This document shows positions 32,887 through 46,104 of a stretch of 64,000 bases of DNA, one piece after another. Source of the stretch: Sesamum alatum (taxonomy: Eukaryota > Streptophyta > Magnoliopsida > Lamiales > Pedaliaceae); contig JACGWO010000013.1 of the NCBI GenBank assembly GCA_034509735.1, positions 16,822,136 to 16,886,135 of the forward strand, given 5' to 3'. How positions within the stretch are numbered: the first letter of the stretch is position 1; every line of letters starts with the position of its first letter. The position numbers were made by a program, and so were the translations under genes. The notes beneath the pieces are model-generated. The model made no database searches. It was not told the origin of the DNA and saw only the letters and a list, made by a program, of their open reading frames with translations.

Positions 32887-33317
32887 AAATATCTTCAGTG
32901 GGATTGGGTAATTATTCCATTGAAATAAACTGCTATTGTGGTATTAGGGTCCATTAAGAACATCTTGAAACAATGACAGTCCTGGAAGAAGGTTTTATTC
33001 CTACCAAAATTATAAGGTAAGAATCTCCAATTTTTGCAGATTTAAGTATTTTGAAAAATTGAATTTCTGAGCTTTTGTGTTATTTGTTCAAGACTGGACG
33101 GGTGCAGGATTTTTTTACGTGGGAGGACCCATCTATGTATGCTAGAGCTATGTGTGTCATACCTGGGATGCCACGCAAGCTCCAAGGAATGGAGACTGAA
33201 GCAAAGATGTTGAAGAAGACACTTTTTTTGCTGAAACTTTGCCTGGTAGCATCATGGGTTCTGTTCTTCGCGATTTGGGTAGGTGGAAGGATGGACGTGG
33301 CGGCTCCTCGGACTTGA
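32887..33317 (+). pseudogene. GRF-type zinc-finger-like protein, MULE-1 copy A
   Basis: Exon 1 (about 32887-33016) carries INCYCG and, in another frame, SPGRRFYSYQNYK, the GRF-finger pattern. The conserved Trp before it reads TGA. The intron is 33017-33107 (GTAAGA to GTGCAG). Exon 2 (33108-33317) reads FFTWEDPSMYARAMCVIPGM, then a charged stretch and a hydrophobic segment (LLKLCLVASWVLFFAIWV) likely to span a membrane. The start codon is ATA here and in copy D but ATG in copies B and C. Two of the four expected metal-binding cysteines are not visible. The function within a MULE is unknown. Confidence 0.65.
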
Positions 33318-33718
33318 TCTTCTTCTTTTTTTTTTTTTTAGTGTAGGGATGGCAAGTTAGTTAAATATGCAAGCTTTGTACCCTGTATTCGTACATTGTT
33401 AATGTTAATGCCAAGTTTCAATTTGTCAATGTTAATGTCCAGTGTCAGTTTTGTTAACCTTCATTGTGGTTTACATTATGCAATTAAGAGATAATTTAAC
33501 ATTATGTAATTACTTACACAACCATTAACATTAACATAATTTCGTTGTTGCTTTCATAAAAAATGAAAAACATTATACCAAAAGAAACATTAACATTCAT
33601 TTCATCAATATCCAAATGTTTACATGGCTTGAATATCACAAGTTATAGGAGTAGACAAAAATTGATCATCTCAAGTCAAAAATCATTTCAATCCCTCCAT
33701 CAATTAAACAAAAGTACA

Positions 33719-35971
33719 CTAGACAAATGGTGCATTCTCCCATCTTTCTTCTTAGATTTTTCACCCTTATCATTGGTTTGAGATAAAGCTTCATGCAATC
33801 TTGACAATGTAACATACTTCTTGCCATCTTTCTCCAAAAAAAAAGTGCAGCGTTGATACAACAGGTTGAGACTTTTCATCAAAGTAGTTGTTTTGATATA
33901 CTTGTTATCTCCAACTCCATCTTAGTGATGCTCTGATTTATGAACCTTTGATGATGGCGGCTAAGGAGGTGGTGTTGAGGATAGTATTTTTATTAGGTGA
34001 AGGGGGCCGAAAACTACTTTGTGATTGAGGTGTACAAGTCTTGTATGATGGCATCCATGGTTGCTTGTGTGCAGGTGGTTTAAAGTGGGCAATTTGAAGC
34101 TTGGTGGCTTGAAAGTTGTTGGTTTCATGGATTGAGGTACCTGTTAATCAAAAATGAAGTTAGATGAATAAATGAGTTGTATTATTAATTTTTAGTGCAA
34201 ATTACTTCTGTTGACGTAGTCCTTGGCTTAGATTAGGCAGTGCATTTACAGGTGGATCATTGGTTGACGTACCTGCACTTCCTAAACAGTCAAGTACCAA
34301 CATTAATTATCATATTAATCAGAAGAAATATTGCAAAGTAATTCATCATTACTCACTCCAGATTTGTTTGTCAAATAAATTGTTTTGATGCATTTGTTAC
34401 CTGTGAAATGAAACTTTCATTAATAAGAATACAGAAAAATAATGGAATGAAATTTATAATTGACTTCAACCTTCTATTTTTTGCTTGCATGAGACTCTAG
34501 AGATGTGATTTCATGTGACTTGGTTGAATCCATCAACAAATTCTGAGTCTGTTAGCTTCTTTAATGGACATCTTCTAGTATTGTGTTTCTCTTCACACAT
34601 TGTTGCACTTGACTTGTCGCCTACACCCTTTTTTAATCTGTTTGTTGCTTGGTTTTTTTTTCTCTCTTTTTTTTTTGTTTCAGCACCACCTCATCAGGCT
34701 CCTCCTCCTGGATTTAGGTGGTCTACCAGCCCCCCTACCAAAATTAGATGGCAATGGAGGTGGTGCCATTTGTCTCAACACATTCATGTCTGCTAACAAC
34801 TGGCATAACCGTAGGCTTATACAAACTTCTGTATATGTGGCCACTAAGTAGCGTCATGCATATATTCAATTGGCCATCAGAATCTGGATAACTTCTTCTC
34901 AATTAAAGGGCATAATCTTTTGCATCATTGGAATATTGTACATCTGGATTACCCTCTATGGATTTAGTGCATTTCTCTTCGCTCTGTATGCCTGATCCCG
35001 TGACACATTTATTCTCATATCTTGATTGCATCAATTCTGAAAAGCCCATGACATTTCTCTATTCATCACTCCTAAATTTTTTTGAATATATCTACTTGCA
35101 AGCTACTTCGATTTCATGTTTTTCACATAGTATCCTCTCACAAGTGTGTTTTGGAATTATACTCTGTTATTTGAAAAGTGCACTCATCATTACCTTGTGT
35201 GCATGTATCCTCCATTCGGCAATTATCCTTACCACACTTAGCATAGAATTTTATCATTTTTTTGTTATTCTCAAATGTCTTTCTTGTTTTTATTGCATGG
35301 CTATGCATTACATTTCCTTAACTCAACTTTAGTGCTGAAGATCATATGTAATTCAAAATGTAGGATCATACTGTTCTACAGGATTGAAGACATAGTTTTT
35401 CTCTCGGCCAACTCTCTTCATCAGACCCTTTATGATTTCAAACTCATCATCACTCCCAACAATATCTTCTTCACCATCTTCATTGCTATCTTTTCAACCC
35501 TCTTCATTTTTATGTGTGTGCCTCTTTCATATTCATCTCATCCACTTCTCTTTTCTATTTTTTTTTTTCCAGACTCACATCATCACTACCCTCCTTAGTG
35601 ATTTTAGGTTGATCATCCTCAGTATTCATGTCAAAATCACTATCAGCAAAGTCCTCAGATTCAATTGTCTCATTTAATCCCCCATCTTCACCAACCACCA
35701 TTACATTGCCATCAAATTTCAACATATATATTAATTTCATCTTCAGAGGGTTGTTCCACCACAAATATCAAACAAGGCCTGATCACTACTCACCCTTAAT
35801 ACACATCTCCCATGTTTGTGTAATATGTCCTATTGCCCAAAAGCCCAACCTGCTCAAAACATTCTATTCAGTTCAACAATAGACAACTCATACACATCAA
35901 CATAATCGAACTTGTACAGTAAAATTTCCAAAAATGCAATGTAATAGTTGACAACATACCATCATTATTAT
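33719..35971 (-). pseudogene. MURA-like transposase without catalytic core, MULE-1 copy A
   Basis: Mirror copy of the better-read gene at 56903-59137, with the same domain order and the same missing core. The exon begins after a CACAG acceptor at 35972-35976. The C-terminal end reads EKDGKKYVTLSRLHEALSQT near the stop. Frames are broken by small indels, often at different places from copy D. Confidence 0.75.
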
Positions 35972-36763
35972 CTGTGAAAAATAATTTTTTTTTTTATAGA
36001 AAACAGTTAACATTTACTAACAAAAAATCAAAAAAAATTCAAATGAAACAGTTAGCATAATGTCTGAGGGTGTAGGGGTCATTTCTCCAGAAGTAACAAT
36101 AAAAAAAAAAAAAAAAAACTCAGACAACTTGGACCACATACCATTTTCTGTCCATGGACCACTAGTTCACATTTATATAGCATAAACTTTCACAAGCAAA
36201 TAAAATATGTATATAATCACAAAAAAACTCAGAAACTTTCTTGGAATAGCAAACAAAACTCTGAAATGGAGATATTTCAAAAGTTTAGAAATCTTATTGT
36301 ACGAAAGGTAGGCGAAAATGTTATGCCCAGGGCTCATAGAGCATTGCACTGGTCGTGCTTTCCTCTTTTCCAGAAAAACACACAATTTCAGCCTTCGATT
36401 GATTTTCGATTTGGAATGGTTTTTGGTGGAAAATCGATTTTAGGATTCTTTAGATTTGTGTTTTTTTAATGTAATTTACTGAAATTAAGCCCCAATTTGA
36501 CCGGACACGTGATTCCCACGTGGTGCATTTTCCAGCCTGTTTGGATTAATAAGCCACGTTGGATGCCAACGACTTGGCAGTCGGAACCCTAAGCCCCAAC
36601 TTTTCCTGCCCTTAATTTTGAAATTTTTGTCGGAAGGACCAAAATTATTACGAAATGAATGACTTAGGAGGACTAATATTGCAAGCCCTAACTTACGGGA
36701 CTAATTTTTGCCACCCCCTATAATTAACATGGACCAATTTTGCATATTTTTCCTTTCAAATAT

Positions 36764-39078
36764 ATGGAAGGAATGTATTTACTATAGCTAGTTAGATTTC
36801 GCAATTGTCATTGTCTCAGCTGCCAAACCATACAAGAATTCGGTAAATTACATTTTTGGTCTCATAAGTGGACTCCATGGTCACATGCTATGGGGAATTA
36901 TACATTATATCTTATATATCCATTTTTTCAATTTCAGAACTAAAAGGGGCTTTCAGTTAATTCTAATGTAGAATTCACATGAATCACACGCCTCCATAAA
37001 ATAGCATGGGATATAAATTATATTTTGGTCCAATAAGTGACCCATTTCAAGTTTTGGTCACATATTATGGAAAATTCACACATTACATCCTATATGTCCC
37101 ATATTTCTTCCAATTTTCAGGATCAAAGAGGGGCTTTCCATTAATTGCGTAATTGGTAAGGGGCTAAATTTTAGACACCGAATTCAGAGACCGATTATCT
37201 ACGGAAATAGAGACGAATTACTCTTAAAAATTTGTTGGTATTTTGCGACAGAATCAGAGACGACAAAATTTATGGTCTCTAAATTAGAGACATAATATTT
37301 CGTCTCTCCATAATTTAGGATCGGGCTTCAGCCACAAAATGAGGTGAATTTTCCGACCTCTATATTTTAGAGACAGAAAACTCATTTTCAGAATTCGTCT
37401 CTGATACTCTATTTTTCTGTAGTGACATTTTTCATCATAACAGAATTGAATATATACATATTAGCTAATTTCTTATAAGAATGTTTGTGTGAAAAGTTTG
37501 CGAGGAATGCTCTTTCCAACCAAGTGCAAATCTAACTAAAAAATGGTTGTCCTCAATCCTTCGGCTGTCCTCACTTTGGGGGCACGCAATGAGATGTTTT
37601 CATGTTTTTTTTTGCTTGTACTATTGTTCGACAAGTATGGCCCTTATCTAATAATACCATTATTGTATTTCTTTTTATGATTTATTTTAATTAGAGCTAA
37701 TTTAATAAGATGATATATCTAAAAAAGTAAAAGAGATAAGAGAAACTCAAAATTTATTTCATTGTTTGTTCCTGTAATCTGACCATTAAGGTAAAGTAAC
37801 ATTTATTGGGAAAATAAAAGCCTTACTAAACAAAATTTGACAATAAATATTAAACGATAATTAAAAAATAAATAAATATGTATATTCTATTTTAACATAT
37901 TTTATATCGTAAAAGTATGTGATGCACATACTTCAATATTTATATGCATTACTTCTCTATTTAAAAAACCAATCACTATATCCTAGAAACACACATGTAC
38001 ATATAGAGTGTTGTTTTTGTTTTGTTTTATTGTGGTATGTATATAATTTATCTTGAAACCCAAATTTACTTATATGAATGAAATTACTTATATGAAATTG
38101 GGATTACTTATATACTTAAAGACGAATGGCAATCATTTCAAGTAAGAAAAAACTATATTTATAACATATTATTAATAAATAAAAGGTGGAGAAAATATAT
38201 TTTTTATTTTTTATTACGCTTTACTTTTAGCATCAATATTTTCATTAAAACCTATAATTCTTAGTAACATTTTTTTTGTATCATTTATAAATTTAATTTA
38301 TATTAAAAAATTAATAATGTTATAGTTAAATAATGAAATTCGACCGTTCAAAGGACACATGCCTATCTGCACAAGTTGCTTAAAAGTTAGAATGTTGTTG
38401 TAAAAAGATTCCCTTGATTCAAAGGTATACATAATAAATAACTATCGAGTTAAATTGACAATATGAGTCATATAACATTTATTTACGTTTAAAGTTTCAT
38501 CGTGAATACCCTTTCTCTCAGAAATACCCCTTCACACATAAGGCTCTCTACGGAACCTATCATTGATTACCTTTAGACTCTTAACTTATCACCAATACTG
38601 AGTGATCGTTGCGTAGGACAATTCCGAATACTTTTAACTCTCTCATATTTTATACTCACTTTCAATCTGATGACAACTTTGTAACCTTTAAAATCGGAGG
38701 TGTCGCGATGAACATAGACCACCGGACCGGGTTTATATGTTACACTTTTAACTTTGAAATAAGAGACAGTTATCCTTTGTCATTATATATCTTTTTTTGT
38801 TTAAAATAATCACAACTAAAATTTTCACTAAGATCTATTTGCCGCGTCGCACTACCAACTAATTACATTGTAGTTACAAATTAATAATTGTACGGAATCA
38901 TGATTCATGTCTAATCAATTAAGCCTTGGAAAATGAATCTTATTTGGATGATTGACAGTAAAGTTATGATTAATACTAATTGAAATAACACAGTCCAAAC
39001 AACTATTATTAATTGTTATTGCCGTATGCAAACGTCAAATATTAATTATAGTTAAAAAATCATGATGAAATATATATA
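36764..39078. other. Right flank of MULE-1 copy A: degenerate repeats, no gene
   Basis: A direct tandem pair of about 150 bp lies at 36843-36975 and 37015-37160 (shared 'ttttggtc', 'catgctatggggaattatac', 'aggggctttc'). A CACTA-family MITE fragment follows. From 37425 to 39078 the sequence is AT-rich and nothing was recognised. Confidence 0.5.
37170..37424. mobile_element. CACTA-family MITE fragment (left arm)
   Basis: It ends CTCTATTTTTCTGTAGTG and repeats 'agagacgaatt'-like phrases. The opposite CACTA end is missing. The mirror copy is at 55446-55705. Confidence 0.6.
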
Positions 39079-42000
39079 TTTTTTTACCAAATTCGTCGGT
39101 GTCATGGCGGCGTGGTTAGGCGGATCCCTACCCGTTTATTATAAAATCCAAGAGGGTTCATGTACTCTTGTGGGGAAGAACAAAAAAAAGATGGAGGATC
39201 ACTCTCTGTACAATTAAACCTTAGCGAAACTAGAAACGAAAATTACGGCAGGAGGTGTCAGTAAGCACCAGGGAACCAAGATGCCTTTGAGCTCCAGTGA
39301 GGATCAGAGACGACTGAAAGCAAGCACGCCATGTCAAAGCCAAGGTGATCAGCAGGCTGATTTGGCAGGAGGTTGTCTAGTAGACACCCAGGAACCCAAC
39401 ATGCCTGAGCATCCTCGTCCAGTAGAGGGATCAGCGACGACTGAATAGGCACGCCATGTTCGCAAGGTGATCCAGCAGGCCTGAATTAACACTCTCGTAG
39501 TTGGGCGAGAAGACGGACCATCATCTCTCGTCTAAGACGCCGGATGCGAGTGAGTAGAGCTTGGAGGCGCCAATCCCCCCGGTCTTCTTCGAATAATTGT
39601 TGAGCACCGCATGCGCTCCATCTCCACCCAAAGTGATCCACAACCCCTATTCCCACGCGAGTTGGGCATCCCCTTAGCCAACACATAAAGTTTCGAGTCA
39701 TAAGTATTCGTCTATATATGCCCAAGAAAATCATGGAACCCCAAAACCATTCGCGCCCTGTGAGTCACGGCAGGAGGCCCAAAGCCCCAAAACAGCCCTG
39801 GGTTATCCTTTCGAAGCCCCATCACAGTTTCAACTTCCACCACCCTTCATGGAGCCCGCGTCCAACATGAACGGCCAATAGGGAAGACTCGTGGCGGCCT
39901 AACGGAAAGCGAAACCCATTCGAGCAATGCACATCGAGATCGCACTTTCCACAAAGAGGCGTTAATTCCATCCAGCCCGATATAAGCAAACTGAGGTAGG
40001 CACTAATCTGGTCGTGATAATTGCCCTGAAGAGTAGGGACCAATCCTCCAATTCTGCTGCATACACAATCTCCATGTAAACCAAAGAACCAAGATCGGGA
40101 TCAAAAGCCGAATTGTGCCCTCACTGCTGCGTAAGGAGAGGACATATGCCAATAGTGGGAGCTCGTAGACGCCAAATGGAGCATCATAGAAGATATACTC
40201 GGTTTGCAAGGGGGTTGCCGTTGAATAAGATGCCAAAGTAGTCCTACACCTCGTGCAACCTTTGCACTGAGACAAAGACATGTGGAATGGACTCACTTGT
40301 TATTGCAAACTTGGCATTTGGAAACGATGGACAAAATCCCTTCTCCCGTAGATCGGTCGTCCACAGGGAGAACATGATGGAGCAACCTCCACATGAATAT
40401 AGCATTGAGGCGAGAGATGGTAGGGTGCCATAAAAATCTGTCACAGAGGCCTTCTGATGCTAGGAGATCGACACAACCTCCCAAACGGACTTGAGAGAAA
40501 AAAGGGCCTCGTAGGGTGAATGGGGTTCAGCTGGCTCTGGTCAGCGTAACAAAGATCAGGGCGCAAGCTTAGCAAATGCGATGACCAAGTCCACAGAAGG
40601 ACACGCTGCAGCCAAGCTAAATTCTAATGGTCCCGCTGTCCAGAATAACTTAACCCGCTTCGTCGGCGTGAGGAACGTCGGATTGAACCAACGAGGCCAA
40701 CGTAGCATCCCCTAACCTGGTATCATGAACTTAAACACAGAGATCCCCACGCCCAAGAGATCAGAAAAAATATGTTTCCCAGCAACAATGCGACCCCTGG
40801 GCAGGCGACGCCATTGAGGACCCGTAATCGAACGCACTTGGACAACGCCGGGCACGTGCGCGTGCAATATTTTGAGGCCATTGGAGGCTTGCCCAAGAGC
40901 AGTGAAGATGTTCCGAAACGCCACCACATTCTTCATAGAAAAAGCCTCCACCACTTCCAAGAGGTGCCGCCCCCAAGCCCCCCCCCCCTCGTCCTATCGG
41001 CTGCAGATCCGGTTTCAGGAAGACCAAAGAGTCACTTACGCGTACCGCGCGGACCCCAATTAAAGCTTAATTCAACATAAACCTTCTATTCGCTCAGAGC
41101 ACCCCTTGTGGCAACTCCACAAAACCGCACATAGATGAATAATGCTTAAGAGAGGAGACCGACTTTGATCATAGTCAAGCGACCAACCCATAAGATAAAA
41201 GAGCCCTTCTTTTCCACCCATCCAAATCTTAGAGCAATAGACTCAATCCAATGCTGAAAGCTACTCAATCTATGCTACGCCTGAGCGTTTAGATGGGCGG
41301 CCTAAAGGTTATGTGAAGGGAAGCTTGAGCACAAACTCCCAAACATGGTTCTTTTGATGCGCATTTGATCAAAGTGGAGTCCTCGGCGAAAACAATGGAA
41401 GAGCCTTTTGAAGCATGTTAATACGTTGCCCGAAACCATTCGGAATCCTGAAGGAGCCTTTAGAGTAGCTAGGCCTTCCTTCTTTAGAATTGGCTTAAAA
41501 ATTGAGGATGTCGTCAATGCCAAAATGTGTGACCCCAAGGCCACCCCTTGAAACACGACCCATTAGAGCTGGTCCACCGTGTTCAGCCTCCTAATATAAA
41601 GAATTCGGCTACCAACACAAACCAAAGTGGGAGAGAGTGGGTCGCCCTGCCGAAGCCCTTTGTGTTGACTTGAAAGAAACCCGTTTAATGAGGACAGAGA
41701 ACCAACAATTTCTAACACAATTCTGACGAGACACCACGGGACGGGGAAGCCGAGTATTCAGTAGCACAAACACCTCCAAGAATTCCAATCAACCCGTTGT
41801 AAGCCTTGGGCCCATATCAAGTTGCAGGCCACATTCCACTCCGAACCGTGAGCAGAGATTAAGTTGCAATAATGTCTGCCGGCTAAAAGTATATTGTCCC
41901 CAATTTGGCGACCCAGAATAAATCTGTTCTTAATTAGGAACGATAATCTGGGCAGGATTCTCCTTGAGTCTATCATTAAGGGAAAATTTTTCTTTCGTTA

Positions 42001-42462
42001 TGAGAATCATCGTTCGACGTGTTACACAAGCTGATGGGTGAATTGGCATCAATGAGTCGAAATTCTTAACTTTAGGGATTAATACAAATTGAAAGTGGCC
42101 CTGAAGCTTACCGGCGTAGCGGCGTTACCGTTTGAGAAAGTCTCAACTTGCTGCCACGACGTCTCCTTTAATAATCTCCCAAGGATGTTTGGTAGAAACA
42201 AAAGGCGTATTGAAAGCTATCGGCCCCCAGCCGTGCTGCTCGGATCGCTGGTCAATAGACCACACGACGAACCTCCTCTAAGTCTGCCTGGCGGATGCAA
42301 TAGTGCCTCCCCTGTTCAGCCGAGACAAGGCGCGTGGCACACACTGTCTAGTCGAGGAGCCCTCCCGGTGCGTACGCCCTCAGTCAACAGGCTAAGGAAA
42401 TACGCAGCCCCTAAATCCAGAATCTGCTTGCCGTTCTGAGTGTTTTGTCTGTTGTCAAGTTG
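39079..42462 (-). mobile_element. 5'-truncated LINE, left arm
   Basis: Mirror of 50579-53821. The 3' end carries TAATAAACGGGTAGGGATCC and an A-rich tail near 39079. Reverse-transcriptase, zf-RVT and RNase H remnants run on the minus strand. The endonuclease and the first ORF are absent. The 5' end abuts truncated MULE-1 copy B. Confidence 0.85.
39110..42270 (-). pseudogene. LINE ORF2 remnant (RT, zf-RVT, RNase H), left arm
   Basis: Recognisable pieces include NRFILGRQIGDNILLAGRH (about 41940-41880), LKSEG-type and MFQGVALGSHILAL near 41550, zf-RVT pieces near 40440-40250 and RVT_3-type RNase H near 39850-39260. At the polymerase motif the expected Tyr-Ala-Asp-Asp is damaged (bases 'gcattgacgac'). 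Frames shift at many small indels. Confidence 0.75.
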
Positions 42463-44125
42463 ATAGAGTCTAATGCTAAGTTGGATAAAGATAATTGCCA
42501 ATGAGAGGAATATGATGAGTGCACTTTTCGAATAAGACAGTATAATTCAAACACAACTTGTGAGAGGGACTACCATGCTGAAAAATATGAAATCGAAGTG
42601 ACTTGCCATAGTAGATAATAAATTTTAAAAAATTTAGAGAGATCAATTAGAGAAATGTCATGCGGCTTCAGAAATTGGATGCCAATCCAAGATTTGAAAT
42701 CAATGTGTACGGGATCAGCGCATATAGAGCAAAGAGAAGTGCACTAAAATCCATAGAGGCCAGCTCCAGATGTTACAGTATTCCATGCCTAAAGACTATG
42801 AATTTGAATTGAGAAGAACATATTCCAGATTCTTGCTGACCACGTTGGAATTATGCTGCATGAATGCACTCAGGGCCACACCTATAGAAGTGTGTATAAG
42901 CCTGCGGTATTGACATTTTGTTGGCTGACATGAATGGGATTGAGACAAATGGCATCCCTCATTGCCATCTAAGGTTTGGTTAAGGGGCTGGTAGACCACC
43001 CTAATCCAGGAAGGATGGGAGCCTGATGAGGTGGTGCTGGAAACAAAGAAGAGAGAGAGAAGAGAGAGAGTCATGGAGAGAGAAGGAGAGAGAGAGAGAA
43101 ATTCAAGCAAACAAAAAAGATTAAAGAGGGTGTAGGCGACAGTCAAGTGCAAACAAATGTGGTGAAACAGAAACCACAAACTAGAAGATGTCCATTGAAG
43201 AAGCAAACAGACTCAGAATATTGTTATGATGCATTCAGCCAAGTCACAAGAAATCACATCTCTAGAGTCTCAATGCAAGCCAACAAAACATTAAGGTTGA
43301 AGTCAATTATAAATTCATGTCATTTTTTTTCTGTAATCTTATTAATGGAAAGTTTCATTCATAGGTACCAAATGCCATCAAAACAGATAGGTAACAAATC
43401 CCATCCAAACAAAGCGAGTGGAGAGCGAGAAGTGAGAGAGTGCGTGAGTGAGTAATGATGAATTACCGTTTGGCCCAATATTTCTTCTGAAATATGATAA
43501 ATTAATGCTAGTACTTGATTGTTTAGGGAAGTGCAAGTACGTCAAACCCAATGATCCACCTGTAAATTGCACTGCCTAATCATAAGCCAAGAGAACTGCA
43601 ATCGATCAGTAAGTAATTGCACTTAAAAAATTAGTAATACAACTATCCAATTTCATTATTGCAATCTTTAACTCATTTTGATTTACAGGTAACCTTCAAT
43701 CCATTAAACCACATCTTTCAAGCCAACCAAGCTTCAAACTACCCCCCTTTAAACCACCTGCACACAAGCAACCAGGGATGCATCATACAAGACTTGTACC
43801 ACCTAATGACAAAGTAAGTTTTTGGGCTCCTTCACCCCAATACAATAATACTATCCTCAAACACCACCGCCCAGCCACCATCATCAAAGGTTAATAATAG
43901 TTCATAGCATCACCAAGATGGAGTGGAGACAATAAGTATATCCAAAAAACCACTTAATGAAAAGTTCTCCAATCTCGTTGTCATCAAGCCTGCACTTTTT
44001 GGAGAAGGATGTCTAAGAAACAGTATGTTACATTGTTAAAGGCTGTATTGAAGCTCTATCTCAGAACCAAGATAAGGAGTGGAAAATCTATGAAGAAGAT
44101 GGGAGGAATGCACCATTTGTCCTAG
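42463..44125 (+). pseudogene. MURA-like C-terminal half, MULE-1 copy B
   Basis: Starts within the DNA-binding region ('gctaagttggataaagataa') and runs through the Arg/Pro-rich tail (near 43000), a zinc-knuckle region near 43140-43190 and the C-terminal 'LSQNQDKE'-type segment. The stop region reads CCTAGTG with one extra C. Frames are badly broken. Confidence 0.7.
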
Positions 44126-44574
44126 TGTTACTTTTTGTTTTAATTGATAGAGATTGAAATGGTTTTACTTTAGATGGATTCATTTTTGTCTAGCTCCAAA
44201 CACTGAACGACATTAATGCAATTTTGTTGTCTGCTCCTATGACTTGTGATATTCAAGCCATGTAAATATTGGCATATTGATGAAATGAATGCTTAATTTT
44301 CGTTTGCCTTATATTGTGTTTCATTTTTTATAATGCCAACAATGGAAAATTAGTTAATGTTAATGGTTGTGATAAAGGTAATTACATTAATTATTTAAAA
44401 TAATCTCTATAATCGCATTAATGTAAGCCACAATGAAGCGTTAACAAAACTGACACTGGAACAATTAACCATTAAACAAACTGAAATCCTTGGCATTAAA
44501 CATTAACAAAGTACGAATACAGGGTACAAAGCTTGCATTTAACTAACTTAGCCATTCGCTACACTAAAAGAAAA

Positions 44575-45030
44575 ATATATATCAAGTCTAAGGAGCAGCC
44601 ACCATCTCCCTCCACCTATCGCAAATCGCGAAAGAACAGAACCCATGATTGCTTACCAAGCATAAGCTTCAGCAAAAAAAGTTTCTTCCGTCAACATTTT
44701 TGCTTCAGCTCTCCATTCCTTGGAGCTTGCGTGGCATCCCAGGTTATACACACATAGCTCTAGCATACATTAGAGGGGTTCCCCACGCTTAAAAAATCTG
44801 CCACCCTCAGTCCTTTGAACAAATAACACAAAAACTAAGAAATTTCAATTTTTCAAAATACTAAATCTGCAAAATGGAGATTCTTACCTTTATAATTTTG
44901 GTAGGAATAAACCTTCTTCCAGACTGTCATTTGGTTCAAAATGTTCTTAATGAACCCTAATTACCACATAGGCAAGTTCTATTGCAATGGAAATAATTAC
45001 CCGATGCTATTGAAGACATTTTTTGCAGCT
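44575..45030 (-). pseudogene. GRF-type zinc-finger-like protein, MULE-1 copy B
   Basis: Minus-strand copy of the gene described at 32887-33317. The start region reads ATGTCTTCAATAGCATCGGG, so the ATG is kept. Small indels break the frame after a few codons and again in exon 2. Confidence 0.6.
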
Positions 45031-45604
45031 TAATCTGGTTCTTCACCTTCAGGCCGATTTTCTAGAGTTGCAGGAGAGAGATAAATTTTATTTTTTACAT
45101 GTATCATTGAAGATGAAAGCGGTGAGCGATTGGCAACTTTATTCCTGCCATTGCTCTTGTCAAGCATCCACATTGGATGCAACTGGCTTTAAAAAAATAC
45201 AGGTGGCTGCCGGGAACCCTAAGTCCCAAATTATCCCACCCCTTAATTGTGAAGCTATAGTCGGAAGGACCAAAATTGCTACATAATTTATACTTACGAG
45301 GCATATAAAATTGCCAGCCTATACTGTACGGGGACTTATACTGTCACCCCCATCCTCTACATGACCAATTGCAATTTTGACCATATTTGAAACAATTCAT
45401 TCCAAATAACCAAAAAAAAAAAACAAAGTTAATCCTGGAAAAAGCTCCTCAGAAATTAATGAACCTCTCAATTGAAGTTCTTTCAGTTAAAATTTCAATT
45501 TGATCTACTGGGAGAGAAATTTCCAAATGGGTAGAATAAGTCGTATGATTGGATTAATGATTTAACTTACCAAGGAGACAAACTCAGGCAAAGCTCAATT
45601 CTCT

Positions 45605-46104
45605 NNNNNNNNNNNNNNNNNNNNNNNNNNNNNNNNNNNNNNNNNNNNNNNNNNNNNNNNNNNNNNNNNNNNNNNNNNNNNNNNNNNNNNNNNNNNNNNN
45701 NNNNNNNNNNNNNNNNNNNNNNNNNNNNNNNNNNNNNNNNNNNNNNNNNNNNNNNNNNNNNNNNNNNNNNNNNNNNNNNNNNNNNNNNNNNNNNNNNNNN
45801 NNNNNNNNNNNNNNNNNNNNNNNNNNNNNNNNNNNNNNNNNNNNNNNNNNNNNNNNNNNNNNNNNNNNNNNNNNNNNNNNNNNNNNNNNNNNNNNNNNNN
45901 NNNNNNNNNNNNNNNNNNNNNNNNNNNNNNNNNNNNNNNNNNNNNNNNNNNNNNNNNNNNNNNNNNNNNNNNNNNNNNNNNNNNNNNNNNNNNNNNNNNN
46001 NNNNNNNNNNNNNNNNNNNNNNNNNNNNNNNNNNNNNNNNNNNNNNNNNNNNNNNNNNNNNNNNNNNNNNNNNNNNNNNNNNNNNNNNNNNNNNNNNNNN
46101 NNNN
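45605..46104. other. Assembly gap of exactly 500 N
   Basis: A round-number gap, usual for a scaffold join of unknown size. It lies at the centre of the inverted repeat. By symmetry about 1.4 kb matching 46105-47509 is missing from the left arm. Confidence 0.99.

Larger units (their letters stand above)
32570..36753. mobile_element. MULE-1 copy A, complete ends
   Basis: A Mutator-like element of 4.18 kb. It starts GGCAAAATTTCAAAA and ends in the mirror TTTTGCATATTTTTCC, with inverted terminal repeats of at least 120 bp. The target duplication is TTTCGAATAT (32560-32569) against TTTCAAATAT (36754-36763), one mismatch. Inside are two convergent genes: a GRF zinc-finger-like gene on plus and a MURA-like gene on minus. 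That layout resembles maize MuDR. The MURA-like gene lacks its catalytic core, so this copy is non-autonomous. Confidence 0.9.
42463..45382. mobile_element. MULE-1 copy B, truncated, inverted relative to copy A
   Basis: It contains the C-terminal half of the MURA-like gene (plus strand), the GRF-like gene (minus) and one terminal repeat ending near 45382, followed by ATATTTGAAA. The other half of the element is missing where the LINE begins. It shares with copy C, but not with A or D, the 'tcgaataagacag' variant and an intact GRF start codon. Confidence 0.85.
28905..45604 (+). repeat. Left arm of a large inverted repeat
   Basis: Position 28905 corresponds to 64000 on the opposite strand, 32570 to 60292, 36753 to 56116, 39085 to 53816 and 42430 to 50605. 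Sampled segments agree almost perfectly apart from 1-2 bp indels; for example 34928-35070 shows no substitution against its partner. The arm ends exactly at the N gap. Confidence 0.93.

Noticed and set aside
40712..41080. Overlapping open frames on both strands in the left LINE
   Set aside because: Shadows and broken frames of the LINE ORF2 remnant, not separate genes.
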